Notes under the pieces: generated by a model
Seen by the model: the letters and a program-made list of their open reading frames with translations, nothing else
Databases searched by the model: none
Told to the model about the DNA's origin: nothing
Shown here: positions 50,884 to 60,408 of the stretch, in pieces
How the letters are laid out: the number at the start of each line of letters is the position of its first letter
Numbering within the stretch: position 1 is the stretch's first letter
DNA from: Phycisphaerae bacterium
GTDB lineage: Bacteria > Planctomycetota > Phycisphaerae > UBA1845 > PWPN01
DNA: 64,000 nt
Direction of reading: 5' to 3'
Assembly: GCA_018003015.1 (NCBI GenBank)
Contig: JAGNEZ010000005.1
Location: forward strand, 1 to 64,000
Position numbers and translations under genes: made by a program

Positions 50884-51346
50884 GATTCGCTCCTTTCCTT
50901 CAACATGCACTGAGGTCGGCGAGTCTCACTCCGGTGAGAAACGCATCTGACCCCGGTTCAGTCGCGCTGGGCAGCGATCCGGTGGGTGAGGCGGGAACCT
51001 GATGGCAATCGTGAGAACATGCTCCTTGAGCGATACCGCCCTCCACTGCCGGGGCGCCATTCTACCACGTGCGTCCTTCGCGCAGAAGGCCAGGGTCCGA
51101 GAAAGCAGGGGTGGGCGAGGACAGGAAGAGAGTCGGGGCGGCGGGGTCACGCCCGGCCTCGGGCCCACTTCTCTGAAGGCAAAGCCGGCGCGTACGCTGG
51201 AGCCGCCCACCCTTGGTTGGGAGAGCTGGTGATCAGCGCTCGGCGGTCGGTCGGGTGGAGCCGAGAGGAAGCCGGCCGACCGGCCCGGACGCTGAGCCCA
51301 AGGGAGCGGAGGCGCAAGAATCATCCTGACACCTTTTGTGTTTGCC
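50884..51346. other. intergenic region, no gene recognised
   Basis: This is the upstream region of paralog B on the minus strand. A small hairpin TCTCAC-TCCG-GTGAGA lies at 50925-50940. The rest is GC-rich with short frames lacking ribosome sites. No other feature is recognised. Confidence 0.45.
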
Positions 51347-51375
51347 TTGACGAGGGGCTTCTGGTAGGTGATAAT
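51347..51375 (+). promoter_or_regulatory. near-consensus sigma-70 promoter
   Basis: TTGACG (51347-51352) and GATAAT (51370-51375) lie exactly 17 bases apart; both boxes match the consensus at five of six. It is one of the strongest promoters in the window. It points at a 100-base non-coding stretch and then the broken beta-helix gene. Confidence 0.7.
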
Positions 51376-51381
51376 CGGCTT

Positions 51382-51485
51382 GCTTCTGAGAATCAGGCTA
51401 AAGCTGCGGATGGGGAATGTGGTAGCGACTCGCCGAAACCTGATGTTGTCTCAAGCTGGACCGTCAGGTCTAACTTTTTTCTTCA
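51382..51485 (+). ncRNA. possible small RNA or leader ending in a T-run
   Basis: Transcription from the promoter at 51347 would begin near 51382. About 80 bases later a short hairpin GACC-GTCA-GGTC (51459-51470), or a longer ACCTGA/TCAGGT pairing (51438-51469), is followed by TAACTTTTTTCTTC, resembling a weak intrinsic terminator. It could be an independent small RNA or the attenuated leader of the downstream pseudogene. Confidence 0.35.
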
Positions 51486-51552
51486 CAGATAGATACGTTC
51501 TTCCTGGGGATTCTGCGAACGGGTTGGTTCTTGGCCAGGAGGTGGTCCGAGC

Positions 51553-52259
51553 ATGAGGCCACGAGCCTGGAGTCTGAGGTCTTCCCGATACTCGTCGTCG
51601 CCCTCATGGTGGGGACATGGCCGGCTGCCGGCAGCGTCCAGGTTGTTTGTTACGTGGATGACGACGCATCTCTGGGTGGCGATGGCAAGGCTTGGGTGAC
51701 GGCGTACAGGGATCTGCAGGACGCGTTGGCGGCAGCCCGCGTCTCGGCGGGCTCGGTCCGCGAGATCTGGGTTGCGGCGGGCACCTACCGCCCCGATCTG
51801 GGTGCCGCCGTCTCCAGTGGGTCTTCCACCACCACGCTGCTCAGTGACTGTCGGTTCGCGCAGCATCCCAACGGCGTCGTGAGTCAGGATGCCGGAAGCC
51901 TGACCATGACCCGGTGCCGGTTCGAGGACAACTCCGGTTCGGGGTAATACACGGTCAGCCTGTACGGGTGCCATGCGGTGATGGCGGAATGCGCCTTCAC
52001 GCGGAACGGCTCCAAGGGCGCGGTGGTAACCCGTCCCGAGTGCGTCACTGCCCACTTGGATGACGACGGCGACGTTGACATCAGTGACCTGTTCATCTTT
52101 CGCCGGTGCATGACCGGGGAGGGAATACCCGGTGATCCGCATTGTGCCGAGCAAGCACCGCGCCCCGCGGGCTCCGCGGTTCGACCGAGCCGGGAGCCGC
52201 GGCCCCGACGAGCGGGCCGCTCGGGAAGACTTGCCGCGAACGGCCGCGGCCGCTCATGA
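51553..52259 (+). pseudogene. broken secreted beta-helix (choice-of-anchor type) protein with dockerin-like tail
   Basis: AGGAGG precedes an ATG at 51553, but the reading frame of the body is a different one, so a frameshift lies within the signal peptide (ILVVALMVGTWPAAG). The body has the planctomycete parallel-beta-helix start (CYVDDDASLGGDGKAWVTAY, LQDALAAARVSAGSVREIWV, AAGTYRPD), then jumps to late beta-helix repeats (DCRFAQHPNGVVSQDAGSLT; CAFTRNGSKGA) and a dockerin-like DDDGDVDISDLFIF. An in-frame TAA stands at 51945-51947. Intact relatives run to 400 residues or more, so an internal deletion is also likely. The last 35 or so codons run into unrelated sequence. Confidence 0.75.
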
Positions 52260-52524
52260 TTCACGACCTGGGCGACCCGGCGCCGATGTGTGCTCGCCGA
52301 GGCGGGAGAGGTTTCGGGACCACCATTTCTGACCCGGCCAGGGACCTGGACAGGAGAGCGGCCTTGCCGTATGTTATTTGTCCCCCCGGGCAAGAGCACT
52401 CCGGTGACTCCCGCGTGGCATAGCCGTGGTTAGGCCGGCGAACGTCCGGTATCGCGCGGAGTGCCGCTGCGGGCCGGCCGAGGTCACCCACAGAAGGGCC
52501 GAACAGGGAGAGGACAGACGAACA

Positions 52525-54339
52525 GTGAAGCGGACCGAGATTCGGAACATTGCGATCATTGCCCACGTGGACCATGGCAAGACCACGCTGGTGGACCAAA
52601 TGCTCCGCCAGTGCGGGCAGTTTCGCGAGGCCCAGCTCAAGGGCGAGCGGATTCTGGACTCCAACGATCTGGAGCGGGAACGGGGCATCACCATTCTGGC
52701 CAAGAACATTGCCATCCAGTACAAGGGCACGAAGATCAACCTCATCGACACGCCGGGCCATGCGGACTTCGGTGGCGAGGTCGAGCGGGTGCTCAAGATG
52801 GCTGACGGGGCCCTGCTGCTTGTCGATGCGTTCGAAGGGCCCATGCCGCAGACCCGGTTCGTGCTCCGCAAGGCGTTCGAGTACGGGCTCCGGCCGATGG
52901 TGGTGATCAACAAGATGGACCGCAAGGACGCCCGCCCGGCCGAAGTGCTGGACGAGGTTCTGGATCTGTTTATCGAACTGACCAATGATGACCGGGCCAT
53001 CGATTTTCCGGTGATCTACGCGTCGGCGACGATGGGGTGGGCCTCGCTGGACGCCAAGAAGCACTCCAAGGACATCTTCCCCCTGTTCGAGGCGATTCTG
53101 CAGCACGTGCCGGTACCCGAGGTGGATCCGGCCGCCCCGGTGCAGATGCTGGTCACCACTCTGGACTACAACGATTATGTAGGGCGGATCGGCATCGGGC
53201 GAGTGTACAGCGGCACGCTCGAGTCCGGGCAGCAGATCGCCCTGATCCACCGCGACGGCACGATCGCGAACGAGCAGGTTGCCGAGCTGTACCTCTTCGA
53301 CGGACTGGGACGAAGGAAAGTGGACGAGGTGGCGGCGGGTGACATCTGCGCGGTGGTGGGAATCCAGTCGGTGGACATCGGCACTACGCTGGCCGACCCG
53401 GAGGACCCGATTCCGCTTGCGATCATCCGCATCGATGAGCCCACGCTGCACATGACCTTCCGGGTGAATGACTCGCCGTTTTCGGGCCGGTCGGGCAAGT
53501 TCCTGACCAGCCGGCACCTCCGCGACCGGTTGGAGAAGGAGCTGGAACACAACGTGGCCCTGCGGGTGGAGCCGGGCCTGACGCCGGAGGAGTTCCACGT
53601 CAGCGGGCGTGGCATGCTCCACCTGTCGGTGCTGATCGAGAACATGCGCCGCGAGGGGTACGAGGTGGCGGTGGGCAAGCCCAAGGTCATTTACCGGGAG
53701 TGGAACGGCAAGAAGACCGAGCCGATCGAGCTCTGTACCATCGACGTTCCGGCCCAGCATGTCGGGTCGGTGATGGAGCTGCTCGGTGGCCGGCGGGGCA
53801 TCTGCACCAAGATGGACACGCGTGGCGAGTACACGCACATGGAGTTCACCGTGCCGGCCCGCGGGCTGATCGGGGTGCGAAACCGACTGCTGAACGCGAC
53901 CAACGGCACGGCCATCATGTACCACAACTTCTACGAGTACGAGTACCTGCGAGGCAGCATTCCCGGCCGGGCCAACGGCGTACTCATCGCCAGTGAAGCC
54001 GGGCAGGTGACGGCGTACGCCCTCGAGGGACTGGGCGACCGCGGCGTCATGTTCGTCCGCCCGACCGAGCCGGTCTACGAGGGACAGATTGTCGGAGAGC
54101 ACTGCAAGGACAACGACATCGTGGTCAACGTTTGCCGGGCGAAGAAGATGACCAACATCCGGGCGGCCTCGGCGGACAAGACGGTGGTGCTCAAGGCTCC
54201 TCGCGACCTGACGCTGGAGATGGCTCTGGAGTTCATCGAGGACGACGAGCTGGTCGAGGCGACTCCGGACGCGATCAGGCTGCACAAGCGCATTCTCGAT
54301 GAGACGGACCGCAAGCGGGCCAGCCGGGCGGGGGTGTGA
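52525..54339 (+). CDS. typA: TypA/BipA translational GTPase
   Basis: The protein has 604 residues with a GTG start (VKRTEIRNIAIIAHVDHG) after GGGAGAGG. G1 is AHVDHGKTTL, switch region RERGITILAKN, G3 DTPGHADFGGE, G4 NKMDR and G5 SATMGW. Domains II, III (VGRIGIGRVYSGTLESGQQI) and the EF-G-like V follow, with the BipA-specific C-terminal domain (GQVTAYALEGLGDRGVMFVR). It binds the ribosome in a GTP-dependent way and helps 50S assembly and stress adaptation. Length and motifs are all normal. Confidence 0.97.
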   Translation: MKRTEIRNIAIIAHVDHGKTTLVDQMLRQCGQFREAQLKGERILDSNDLERERGITILAKNIAIQYKGTKINLIDTPGHADFGGEVERVLKMADGALLLVDAFEGPMPQTRFVLRKAFEYGLRPMVVINKMDRKDARPAEVLDEVLDLFIELTNDDRAIDFPVIYASATMGWASLDAKKHSKDIFPLFEAILQHVPVPEVDPAAPVQMLVTTLDYNDYVGRIGIGRVYSGTLESGQQIALIHRDGTIANEQVAELYLFDGLGRRKVDEVAAGDICAVVGIQSVDIGTTLADPEDPIPLAIIRIDEPTLHMTFRVNDSPFSGRSGKFLTSRHLRDRLEKELEHNVALRVEPGLTPEEFHVSGRGMLHLSVLIENMRREGYEVAVGKPKVIYREWNGKKTEPIELCTIDVPAQHVGSVMELLGGRRGICTKMDTRGEYTHMEFTVPARGLIGVRNRLLNATNGTAIMYHNFYEYEYLRGSIPGRANGVLIASEAGQVTAYALEGLGDRGVMFVRPTEPVYEGQIVGEHCKDNDIVVNVCRAKKMTNIRAASADKTVVLKAPRDLTLEMALEFIEDDELVEATPDAIRLHKRILDETDRKRASRAGV

Positions 54340-54383
54340 CGTTCCGGGCCTGCGGGCGAGCTACAGTCCCGGGAGGCTGACGG

Positions 54384-54404
54384 ACCCGGGATTCGAAGCC
54401 GGGT
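54384..54404. terminator. hairpin between convergent genes
   Basis: ACCCGG (54384-54389) and CCGGGT (54399-54404) close a nine-base loop, GATTCGAAG, between typA (plus) and the cysteine-cluster gene (minus). There is no T-run, so it is a weak bidirectional terminator candidate. Confidence 0.4.
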
Positions 54405-54415
54405 GGCGGGCAGGT

Positions 54416-55150
54416 TCAGACGGCGAAGGCCTCAAAGGCGTAAGCTTCGGCCAGCGGCGAGCCACGGCGCAGGAACTCGACGACCACGCCCGGCGTGTTC
54501 AGGCCGATGTGGAGGGCATGAACGAGTTCGACTGGCGTGCTCTCGAGACCGACCTTTGCCGCGGCACCCATCAGGCCGGCGTGGATGGCCCGGTGAATCA
54601 TGAGTTGATGCGGGTAGGCAAGCACCGAACCCTCCGGACGCTGGCAATACGAAAAGTCCATGCTGTTGCACGCCCGGCAGCTCTGAGGGCGGTCATCGTA
54701 GACGGTGCACTTGTCGTGCACGAGCAGCGGGCAGGCCACGCCCGCAGCGGTGCGCTCCGGGTCGCTCATCGTCCGGATGCGCGACCACGTCTCGCGGATG
54801 CGAACCTTGAGCTCCGCGATATCCGGACGAGACTTGAGCACGACCAGCAGCTGCACGATCTCGGACGGGGCGGCACTGACTGCAAACCGATGACAGCAGA
54901 GGGCACAGCCAGCCCGGCAGACGATGGACTTGACCGGAGGATCCTGGGCCTGAAACAGGCGCAGCAAGGTCTCGGCCCGCAGGAAACCCTCCCGGACCGT
55001 CTCCTGAACCACGGGGAGACTGATCCCCTTCCGATCGAACAGGGCGACGTCGGCCGCCTCCTTGGCTTCGACGAACGGCCGATACACCGCCTCCAGGTCT
55101 CGCTCTGTGGACATGTCCCGTATATCGACCATGAACGAGGGCGAGTTCAT
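54416..55150 (-). CDS. YkgJ-type cysteine cluster protein
   Basis: The protein has 244 residues from ATG 55150; ATG 55132 is also possible, and the longer frame to 55390 would overlap the GH127 gene. The CxxxCxxCC cluster is CRAGCALCCHRF (around residue 80), followed by CPLLVHDKC, YDDRPQSCRACNS and a further Cys in SYCQRPEG, typical of the UPF0153/YkgJ family. The Cys set probably binds zinc or an iron-sulfur cluster. The function is unknown. It lies between typA and a GH127 gene and is divergent from the latter. Confidence 0.82.
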   Translation of the reverse strand: MNSPSFMVDIRDMSTERDLEAVYRPFVEAKEAADVALFDRKGISLPVVQETVREGFLRAETLLRLFQAQDPPVKSIVCRAGCALCCHRFAVSAAPSEIVQLLVVLKSRPDIAELKVRIRETWSRIRTMSDPERTAAGVACPLLVHDKCTVYDDRPQSCRACNSMDFSYCQRPEGSVLAYPHQLMIHRAIHAGLMGAAAKVGLESTPVELVHALHIGLNTPGVVVEFLRRGSPLAEAYAFEAFAV

Positions 55151-55276
55151 CGAGACAGACAATGCGGCGGGTCCGCCGCCTGCCCGAAGGGTGACCTCGT
55201 TGACGCCCCGGGCCCATCGGGTACGCTGGCCTCGCGCTCGGGGCAGAGAACGGCAGGTTTGAGGGGAGGTGTCACC

Positions 55277-57754
55277 ATGGTTTGCAGCGTCGGCGGCGTT
55301 CTGGTCTGGCTCGGGTCGCTTCTGGCGGGCAGCATGCCAGCCCATGCGGAGAAGGCCGGGCCGATGATGGAAGTGGTGCGCGGAGCTCACTTCGAGTTCG
55401 GCGGCGTGGTGGGCGACAGGATCGAGGCCAATCTGCGGCAGTGGCTGCTGATCGCCCCGGACGCCAACCCGGGCATGACGGAGATGTTCCGGGTGCGCGA
55501 CCGCCGGCCGGTGCCGGAGCTCGTGCCATGGGCGGGCGAGTTCGTGGGCAAGTACCTGCTTTCCGCGATCCAGGCCCGGCGGATGACCCGGGCGCAGGAG
55601 TTGGATCGCCTGGTACGGCGGATCGTCGATGAGCTAATTGCCGCTCAGGACAGCGACGGCTACCTGGGCCCGTTTCGGAGAAGCGAGCGACTGCTGGGCC
55701 AGTGGGACCTGTGGGGCCACTATCACCTCATGCTGGCCCTGCTGATGTACCACCAGGACAGCGGTTACCCGCCGGCCATGGATGCGGCCTGCAAGGCGGC
55801 CGACCTGGTCTGCAGCACGTACCTCGACACCGGCCGGCGCATCTTCGACGCCGGTTCGCACGAAATGAACATGGCGGTGATCCACAGCCTCGGCCAGCTG
55901 TACCGGGCCACGGGGCGTGAGCCGTATCTGCGAATGATGCGGCACATCGAGGAGGACTGGCAGAGAGCGGGCGATTACCTGCGAACCGGCCTTGCGGGGG
56001 CCAAGTTCTATCTCACCCCGCGGCCGCGATGGGAGTCGCTGCACGATCTTCAGGGATTGGTGGAACTCCACCTGATCACCGGGCAACCGGAATACCGCCA
56101 AGCTTTTCTGCACCACTGGCGGAGCATTGCCCGCTACGACCGCCACAACAATGGCGCGTTCAGCACCGGAGAAGGCGCGGTCGGCAACCCGTATCGAGCG
56201 GGGGCCATCGAGACCTGTTGCACGGTGGCGTGGATGGCCATCACGCTTGACGCTCTTGCCCTGACGGGGGATCCGGCGGTGGCTGACGAGCTTGAATGGT
56301 CGCTGTTCAACGCCATGCTCGGCGCCCAGCATCCCACCGGCCGATGGTGGACCTACGACACTCCCATGGACGGGTTTCGATCCGCTTCAGCCCATGCGAT
56401 CGTGTTCCAGGCCCGGGCAGGAACACCGGAGTTGAACTGCTGCTCGGTGAACGGACCGCGGAGCCTGGGGATGACCTCGGAGTGGGCGGTGATGCTTGAC
56501 AAGCAGGGACCGGTCCTCAATTACTATGGGCCGTGCAGGGTCACCCTGCGGGACGTGGCGGAGACGTCGCTGACGTTGACCGAGGAGACGCGGTATCCGG
56601 CCGAGGCACAGGTCAGAATCGCGGTCGATCCCGCCCGGCCAGCCACCTTTGCCCTCCGGTTGCGCATTCCCGGATGGTCGAAACGCACGTTGCTCAGCGT
56701 CAACGGCAGGGAGATTGAGGGCGTTCGCGCGGGCAGCTACGCGGCAGTCACACGGGAATGGAAGGCGGGTGACACGATCGATCTCGCACTGGACATGAGC
56801 CCGCGATACTGGCGCGGCGAAGCGGAGAAAGCGGGCATGGCATCGATCTTTCGGGGCCCCCTTCTGCTGGCGTGCGATCAGCACTTCAACAGCTTCGACC
56901 CCGATGCGGCACCGGTCGTCGATCTGGAGAAACTGAGCCTGAGACCGGTCGCCGTCACCGACCGGTTTCCTCCGATCGTGCTGTTCGACCAGCCAGCCGC
57001 CGACGGCACCCTGATCCGTTTGTGCGACTACGCCACCGCCGGTGCCCACGGCACCCATTACCGCTCGTGGCTTCCGGCCACAAACGCCCGGCCGACGGAG
57101 CCCTTCCTCAAGCAGGACTGCCTCGTTTTGGCCGAGGGTGAGGAGCGTATCATCATCGACGCCGCTCTGGACGGCAGCGGCGAACCGAGACGCGGGTGTC
57201 TCCTGGACGCGACCGGCATCCAACCGGCGTCCGACCGTGTCGACCGGGCTTCGGGGGCGGTCGAGTTGGATGGACGCTCGAGCCGGTTGCGATACGAGCT
57301 CCCCTGCTTTCCCGAGGAGGGTTACACGATCTGTGTCTGGGTCTACCTGAACGAGTACTCGGCCAAGGCATACCAACAGGTCTTCAGCGCCTGGACGGGC
57401 GGAGGAGATGATCCTCTGCGACTCTCGGTGATGGGCGAAGCGGTGTGCGCACGGATCGAAGCACAGCGGACCTACTCAACCGCGGCGGTTCCGATCGCAA
57501 AGCGGCAGTGGATCCACCTGGCGGTGTCGAAATCGGGAGGCAAGCTGGATCTGTACGTCAATGGCGAGAAGAAGGCCTCCGCGGAAGTCCCCGCCAAGGT
57601 GACCTCTCGTTCGCGGTGCGTTGCACTGGGAGCCAATCCGCTGTTCGCCGGGGACGAGTACTTCAGTGGACGGCTGGACGGCTTTGCGTTCTACGCCCGC
57701 CCGCTGTCGAGCGAGCAGATTGAGCAGCATCTCCGGATCGATGGCCTGCGGTGA
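55277..57754 (+). CDS. GH127-like glycoside hydrolase with C-terminal LamG domain
   Basis: The protein has 825 residues from the ATG at 55277, after GAGGGGAGG; a longer open frame upstream is antisense to the YkgJ gene. The signal peptide is about residues 1-23. The alpha/alpha-barrel of the GH127 family (beta-L-arabinofuranosidase, DUF1680) spans about 25-600. The zinc/nucleophile set is complete: Glu312 and Cys314 in IETCCTVAW, Cys388 and Cys389 in LNCCSVNGPR, at the spacing known from HypBA1 (338, 340, 417, 418). A LamG/concanavalin-like domain covers about 650-820 (VELDGRSSRLRYELPCFPEE; KLDLYVNGEKKAS; SGRLDGFAFYARPL). It probably acts outside the cytoplasm on arabinose-containing or related glycans. 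Confidence 0.9.
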   Translation: MVCSVGGVLVWLGSLLAGSMPAHAEKAGPMMEVVRGAHFEFGGVVGDRIEANLRQWLLIAPDANPGMTEMFRVRDRRPVPELVPWAGEFVGKYLLSAIQARRMTRAQELDRLVRRIVDELIAAQDSDGYLGPFRRSERLLGQWDLWGHYHLMLALLMYHQDSGYPPAMDAACKAADLVCSTYLDTGRRIFDAGSHEMNMAVIHSLGQLYRATGREPYLRMMRHIEEDWQRAGDYLRTGLAGAKFYLTPRPRWESLHDLQGLVELHLITGQPEYRQAFLHHWRSIARYDRHNNGAFSTGEGAVGNPYRAGAIETCCTVAWMAITLDALALTGDPAVADELEWSLFNAMLGAQHPTGRWWTYDTPMDGFRSASAHAIVFQARAGTPELNCCSVNGPRSLGMTSEWAVMLDKQGPVLNYYGPCRVTLRDVAETSLTLTEETRYPAEAQVRIAVDPARPATFALRLRIPGWSKRTLLSVNGREIEGVRAGSYAAVTREWKAGDTIDLALDMSPRYWRGEAEKAGMASIFRGPLLLACDQHFNSFDPDAAPVVDLEKLSLRPVAVTDRFPPIVLFDQPAADGTLIRLCDYATAGAHGTHYRSWLPATNARPTEPFLKQDCLVLAEGEERIIIDAALDGSGEPRRGCLLDATGIQPASDRVDRASGAVELDGRSSRLRYELPCFPEEGYTICVWVYLNEYSAKAYQQVFSAWTGGGDDPLRLSVMGEAVCARIEAQRTYSTAAVPIAKRQWIHLAVSKSGGKLDLYVNGEKKASAEVPAKVTSRSRCVALGANPLFAGDEYFSGRLDGFAFYARPLSSEQIEQHLRIDGLR

Positions 57755-58066
57755 GTCTGGCCTCGTCGCAACCGCCGCGGCCGCGGGGTCCGGCCGCCCC
57801 CACGTGGACGAGCAGGGCGAGGAAGCCGCGGCTTGAGGGCGTTGTGGAGGAACCACCACTGCGGGTGCCCGCGGAGCGAGATGGGAGTCGGCGGCACCTG
57901 TCGCCAGCCCCAAAACCCAGTCCTTGGGCCCTTGCATTTGCCCGCCCCGGTGTTATCTTGCAGTCGCGAGGCATGCGATCCGCATCTGTGCCGCGAAGGT
58001 CACGGAATAGCGCAAGGGTGCGACTCGATCGGGTGGATGTGGTCGTAAGTCCTTGGCAGACAAAGC
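57755..58066. other. intergenic region before tRNA-Leu
   Basis: The region is GC-rich with no gene recognised. It contains the tRNA promoter candidate at 57932-57959. A plus frame crossing it into the tRNA has no ribosome site. Confidence 0.45.
57932..57959 (+). promoter_or_regulatory. possible tRNA-Leu promoter
   Basis: TTGCAT (57932-57937) and TATCTT (57954-57959) lie 16 bases apart, about 108 bases before the tRNA. Each box matches four of six positions. Confidence 0.35.
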
Positions 58067-58150
58067 GCCGAAGTGGCGGAATTGGCAGACGCGCGGGATT
58101 CAAAATCCCGTCCTGGCAACAGGGTGAGGGTTCGATTCCCTCCTTCGGCA
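58067..58150 (+). tRNA. tRNA-Leu (anticodon CAA)
   Basis: Acceptor arms GCCGAAG (58067-58073) and CTTCGGC (58143-58149) pair fully, with discriminator A at 58150. The anticodon loop TTCAAAA between GGGA/TCCC arms gives CAA, decoding UUG. The long variable arm is that of a class II tRNA, and the T-arm reads GAGGGTTCGATTCCCTC. CCA is not encoded. Confidence 0.97.
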
Positions 58151-58645
58151 GTCTTTCCTAACCTATCCGCCGAATTCCACCTACCCAGGATGACATTGAG
58201 CGTTTGAGGGACAGCCGCTGGATTGGTGAGCATGGCTTCGTTGGCTTTCGTCTTTGGGCCGTTGCGAAGCGATCCGTTGAGCCACGGGGAGATGAAGCCG
58301 GTTATGGGACGAGGAATCTGCGGCGTCGCGTTGTGCTTTGCCACAAAGCCGGAGGGTCCCTATCACGTTTTACCGAAGCAGCTAAAACGCCCCACCCACC
58401 GAGACGATGTAAAGACGGGCTGGTTGAGTTGCCGGGGACGGCAACCGGTTCGATTGGAGAGCGATCTGGCATGGGGCATTGCGGCCCACGGCGTCGCCCT
58501 CGGGTGCAGGTAGCACCTCGGCTCCGTTTTGGGCACGAACGGCAAGCAGGCACAGAGTGCACGGCGTGAGCAGATGCGGACAGTGGTGGGAGTCGGATCT
58601 GAATCGGGCTGATCACCGTCGCCCCGCTCATGGAGATGGGCACGA
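58151..58645. other. 495-bp region after tRNA-Leu, no gene recognised
   Basis: Open frames exist on both strands, including one with fairly coding-like composition on the minus strand (starting near 58344), but it runs into the tRNA and shows no domain. I treat the region as non-coding or a gene relic. It ends in the leader of the RsbU-like gene. Confidence 0.4.
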
Positions 58646-59917
58646 ATGGGTGGAGCATCGCAGGTACCAGTGACGCTGCCGACAGAGCGGGAGACGGCCC
58701 ATTTCTGCGGCATCGGGCAGCCCGAAGCGGTGGTGACCGCCGCCCGGCCCAATCCCCGAGCTCCCGCCAGTTCGATCCTTGTGGCCGAGGACGACCCCGA
58801 TAACCAAGCCCTGATCCAGCTCCTGCTGCAGCGCGCCGGGTACCGGGTCACGCTGGCCTCCGACGGCGACGAAGTGTTCGGTCTGCTGGAGTCGTGCCGG
58901 CCTGAGTTACTGTTGTTGGACTGCCAGATGCCGCGGATGGACGGGGCGGAGGTGTGTGCCCGCCTCAAGCAGGACCCCTACTGGGCGGATGTGCCGGTGA
59001 TCTTCCTGTCGATGTTCTCGGACCCCCGGGACAAGGTTCGCGGATTTGAGGCCGGCGGCGCGGACTACGTGACCAAGCCGATCGAGGAGCTGGAGCTTCT
59101 CGCCCGGATTCGCAACCAGCTGGAGCTGGCCCGCAACCGTCAGACGCTCAAGAAGAAGGTATCGATTTACGAAGCCCTCACCCAGGAGCAGATGGCTCGG
59201 CTGGACGAGATTCGCACTGGCCAGGAATCGCTGCTCACTTCGCCGTGGGCGTTCCCGGAACTGAAAGCGGCGGTGCGGTTCACACCGGCCCACGAGGCGG
59301 GCGGTGACTTCTATGAGATCACCCGTTTTGAGGACGGGGAGTTTGGATTCCTGGTCACCGACGTGGCCGGACACGACTTGAGCGTGCCCTTCATCACCGG
59401 CGCGTTGAAGGCCTTGTCGGTCACCTTTCTGAAGGACGGTCTTAGTCCGACTGACACGATGACGATGCTCAATGCCAGCCTTTGTGCCTTTCTGACCGAG
59501 GAGCGGTACGTCACCGGATGCTATGCGAAGTACTCGCGGGAGCGCAGGGAGGTGGAACTTATCAACGCCGGGCATCCACCAGCTCTGTTCCAGAGCACGG
59601 AGCGGAAGTGTGAGTTCGTGAATCTCTCCGGAGACGCCCTGGGCTTGCTCGAGTGCGTCCGGTTCGAGACGCGAACGCTCCAGGTTCAGCCGGGGGACCG
59701 GCTCTTCCTCTACAGCGATGGCTTGATCGAGGGGTACCGCGATGCGCTCGGTCGGCGCGGGCGTCCGACGTGGGGCATGAAGCAGATGCAGCGTTGTGTC
59801 GAGAGTCTTCGGTCCAAGAACATCACCGAGACCGTCGATGCGATTGTGGATGAACTCCTGAATGAGACTGGAGGCATGGTCGAGGACGACATCCTGGTCC
59901 TAGGGGTAGAGTTTTGA
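58646..59917 (+). CDS. receiver-PP2C phosphatase (RsbU/SpoIIE-like)
   Basis: The protein has 423 residues. The receiver at about 43-165 is canonical ([45 protein letters not shown]). A coiled-coil linker ([17 protein letters not shown]) leads to a PP2C-type SpoIIE phosphatase domain, about 220-423, with Asp ligands in [26 protein letters not shown] and YSDGLIEGY, and [10 protein letters not shown]. Phosphorylation would turn on dephosphorylation of the STAS protein encoded two genes on, releasing it to bind the RsbW-like kinase. The ribosome site is weak. Confidence 0.93.
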   Translation: MGGASQVPVTLPTERETAHFCGIGQPEAVVTAARPNPRAPASSILVAEDDPDNQALIQLLLQRAGYRVTLASDGDEVFGLLESCRPELLLLDCQMPRMDGAEVCARLKQDPYWADVPVIFLSMFSDPRDKVRGFEAGGADYVTKPIEELELLARIRNQLELARNRQTLKKKVSIYEALTQEQMARLDEIRTGQESLLTSPWAFPELKAAVRFTPAHEAGGDFYEITRFEDGEFGFLVTDVAGHDLSVPFITGALKALSVTFLKDGLSPTDTMTMLNASLCAFLTEERYVTGCYAKYSRERREVELINAGHPPALFQSTERKCEFVNLSGDALGLLECVRFETRTLQVQPGDRLFLYSDGLIEGYRDALGRRGRPTWGMKQMQRCVESLRSKNITETVDAIVDELLNETGGMVEDDILVLGVEF

Positions 59918-59955
59918 GAACGAGCATGGCCGCTCGGCCCTGACGAGGGCGCAAC

Positions 59956-60408
59956 ATGTTTGAGACGACGCAAAACGAAGGCAAGTTCCACCTGCGGATG
60001 TCCGCCACGTTGGAGAACATCGACCGGGCGGACGAGGCCTTAGTCGAGTTTCTGAAGAGCCGCGATGCCCCGGTGGACCTGTTCGCGGTGCGGATCCTGT
60101 TGAGGGAGGGGATGCTCAACGCCGTGGTTCACGGCAGCGGGCAGGATCCGGATCTGCCGGTGACGATGGACGTCGAGCTGGACGCCGAGGGCGTCGGACT
60201 GACGATCGAGGACACCGGGCCGGGCTTCATCTGGCAGAACCGATCTGCGAGTTTTGACCTGATGGGAGACGGGGGGCGGGGTATTCCGCTGATGCAGATG
60301 TACGCATCGCGGATGGCCTTCAATGACTCCGGGAACAAAGTGTCGTTCTGGCGCAAGTACCGCGAGGCGGAGGTGTGCCAGGGCGCGACTCATGGAGAAT
60401 GCCAATGA
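59956..60408 (+). CDS. RsbW/SpoIIAB-like anti-sigma serine kinase
   Basis: The protein has 150 residues of the GHKL ATPase type: N-box REGMLNAVVHGSG, G1 EDTGPGF and G2 GDGGRGIPLMQM. GAGGG precedes the ATG. Such proteins phosphorylate their STAS antagonist and hold a sigma factor or other partner. Its stop overlaps the ATG of the STAS gene (ATGA), so the two are made together. No sigma factor gene is adjacent, so the target may be another output. Confidence 0.92.
   Translation: MFETTQNEGKFHLRMSATLENIDRADEALVEFLKSRDAPVDLFAVRILLREGMLNAVVHGSGQDPDLPVTMDVELDAEGVGLTIEDTGPGFIWQNRSASFDLMGDGGRGIPLMQMYASRMAFNDSGNKVSFWRKYREAEVCQGATHGECQ

Noticed and set aside
51483-52154. 223-codon minus-strand frame over the beta-helix pseudogene
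   Set aside because: The plus strand has recognisable beta-helix and dockerin-like motifs; the minus frame has none.
52261-54285. 674-codon frame antisense to typA
   Set aside because: typA is unambiguous on the plus strand; the antisense product is His/Arg/Val-rich with no motif.
54299-55276. N-terminal 326-codon extension of the GH127 frame
   Set aside because: It is antisense to the YkgJ-type gene; a signal peptide and strong ribosome site place the real start at 55277.
58000-58344. Minus-strand frame containing EGGNRTLTLLPGRDF
   Set aside because: This peptide is a well-known artefact of translating a tRNA-Leu gene in reverse; the tRNA is at 58067-58150.
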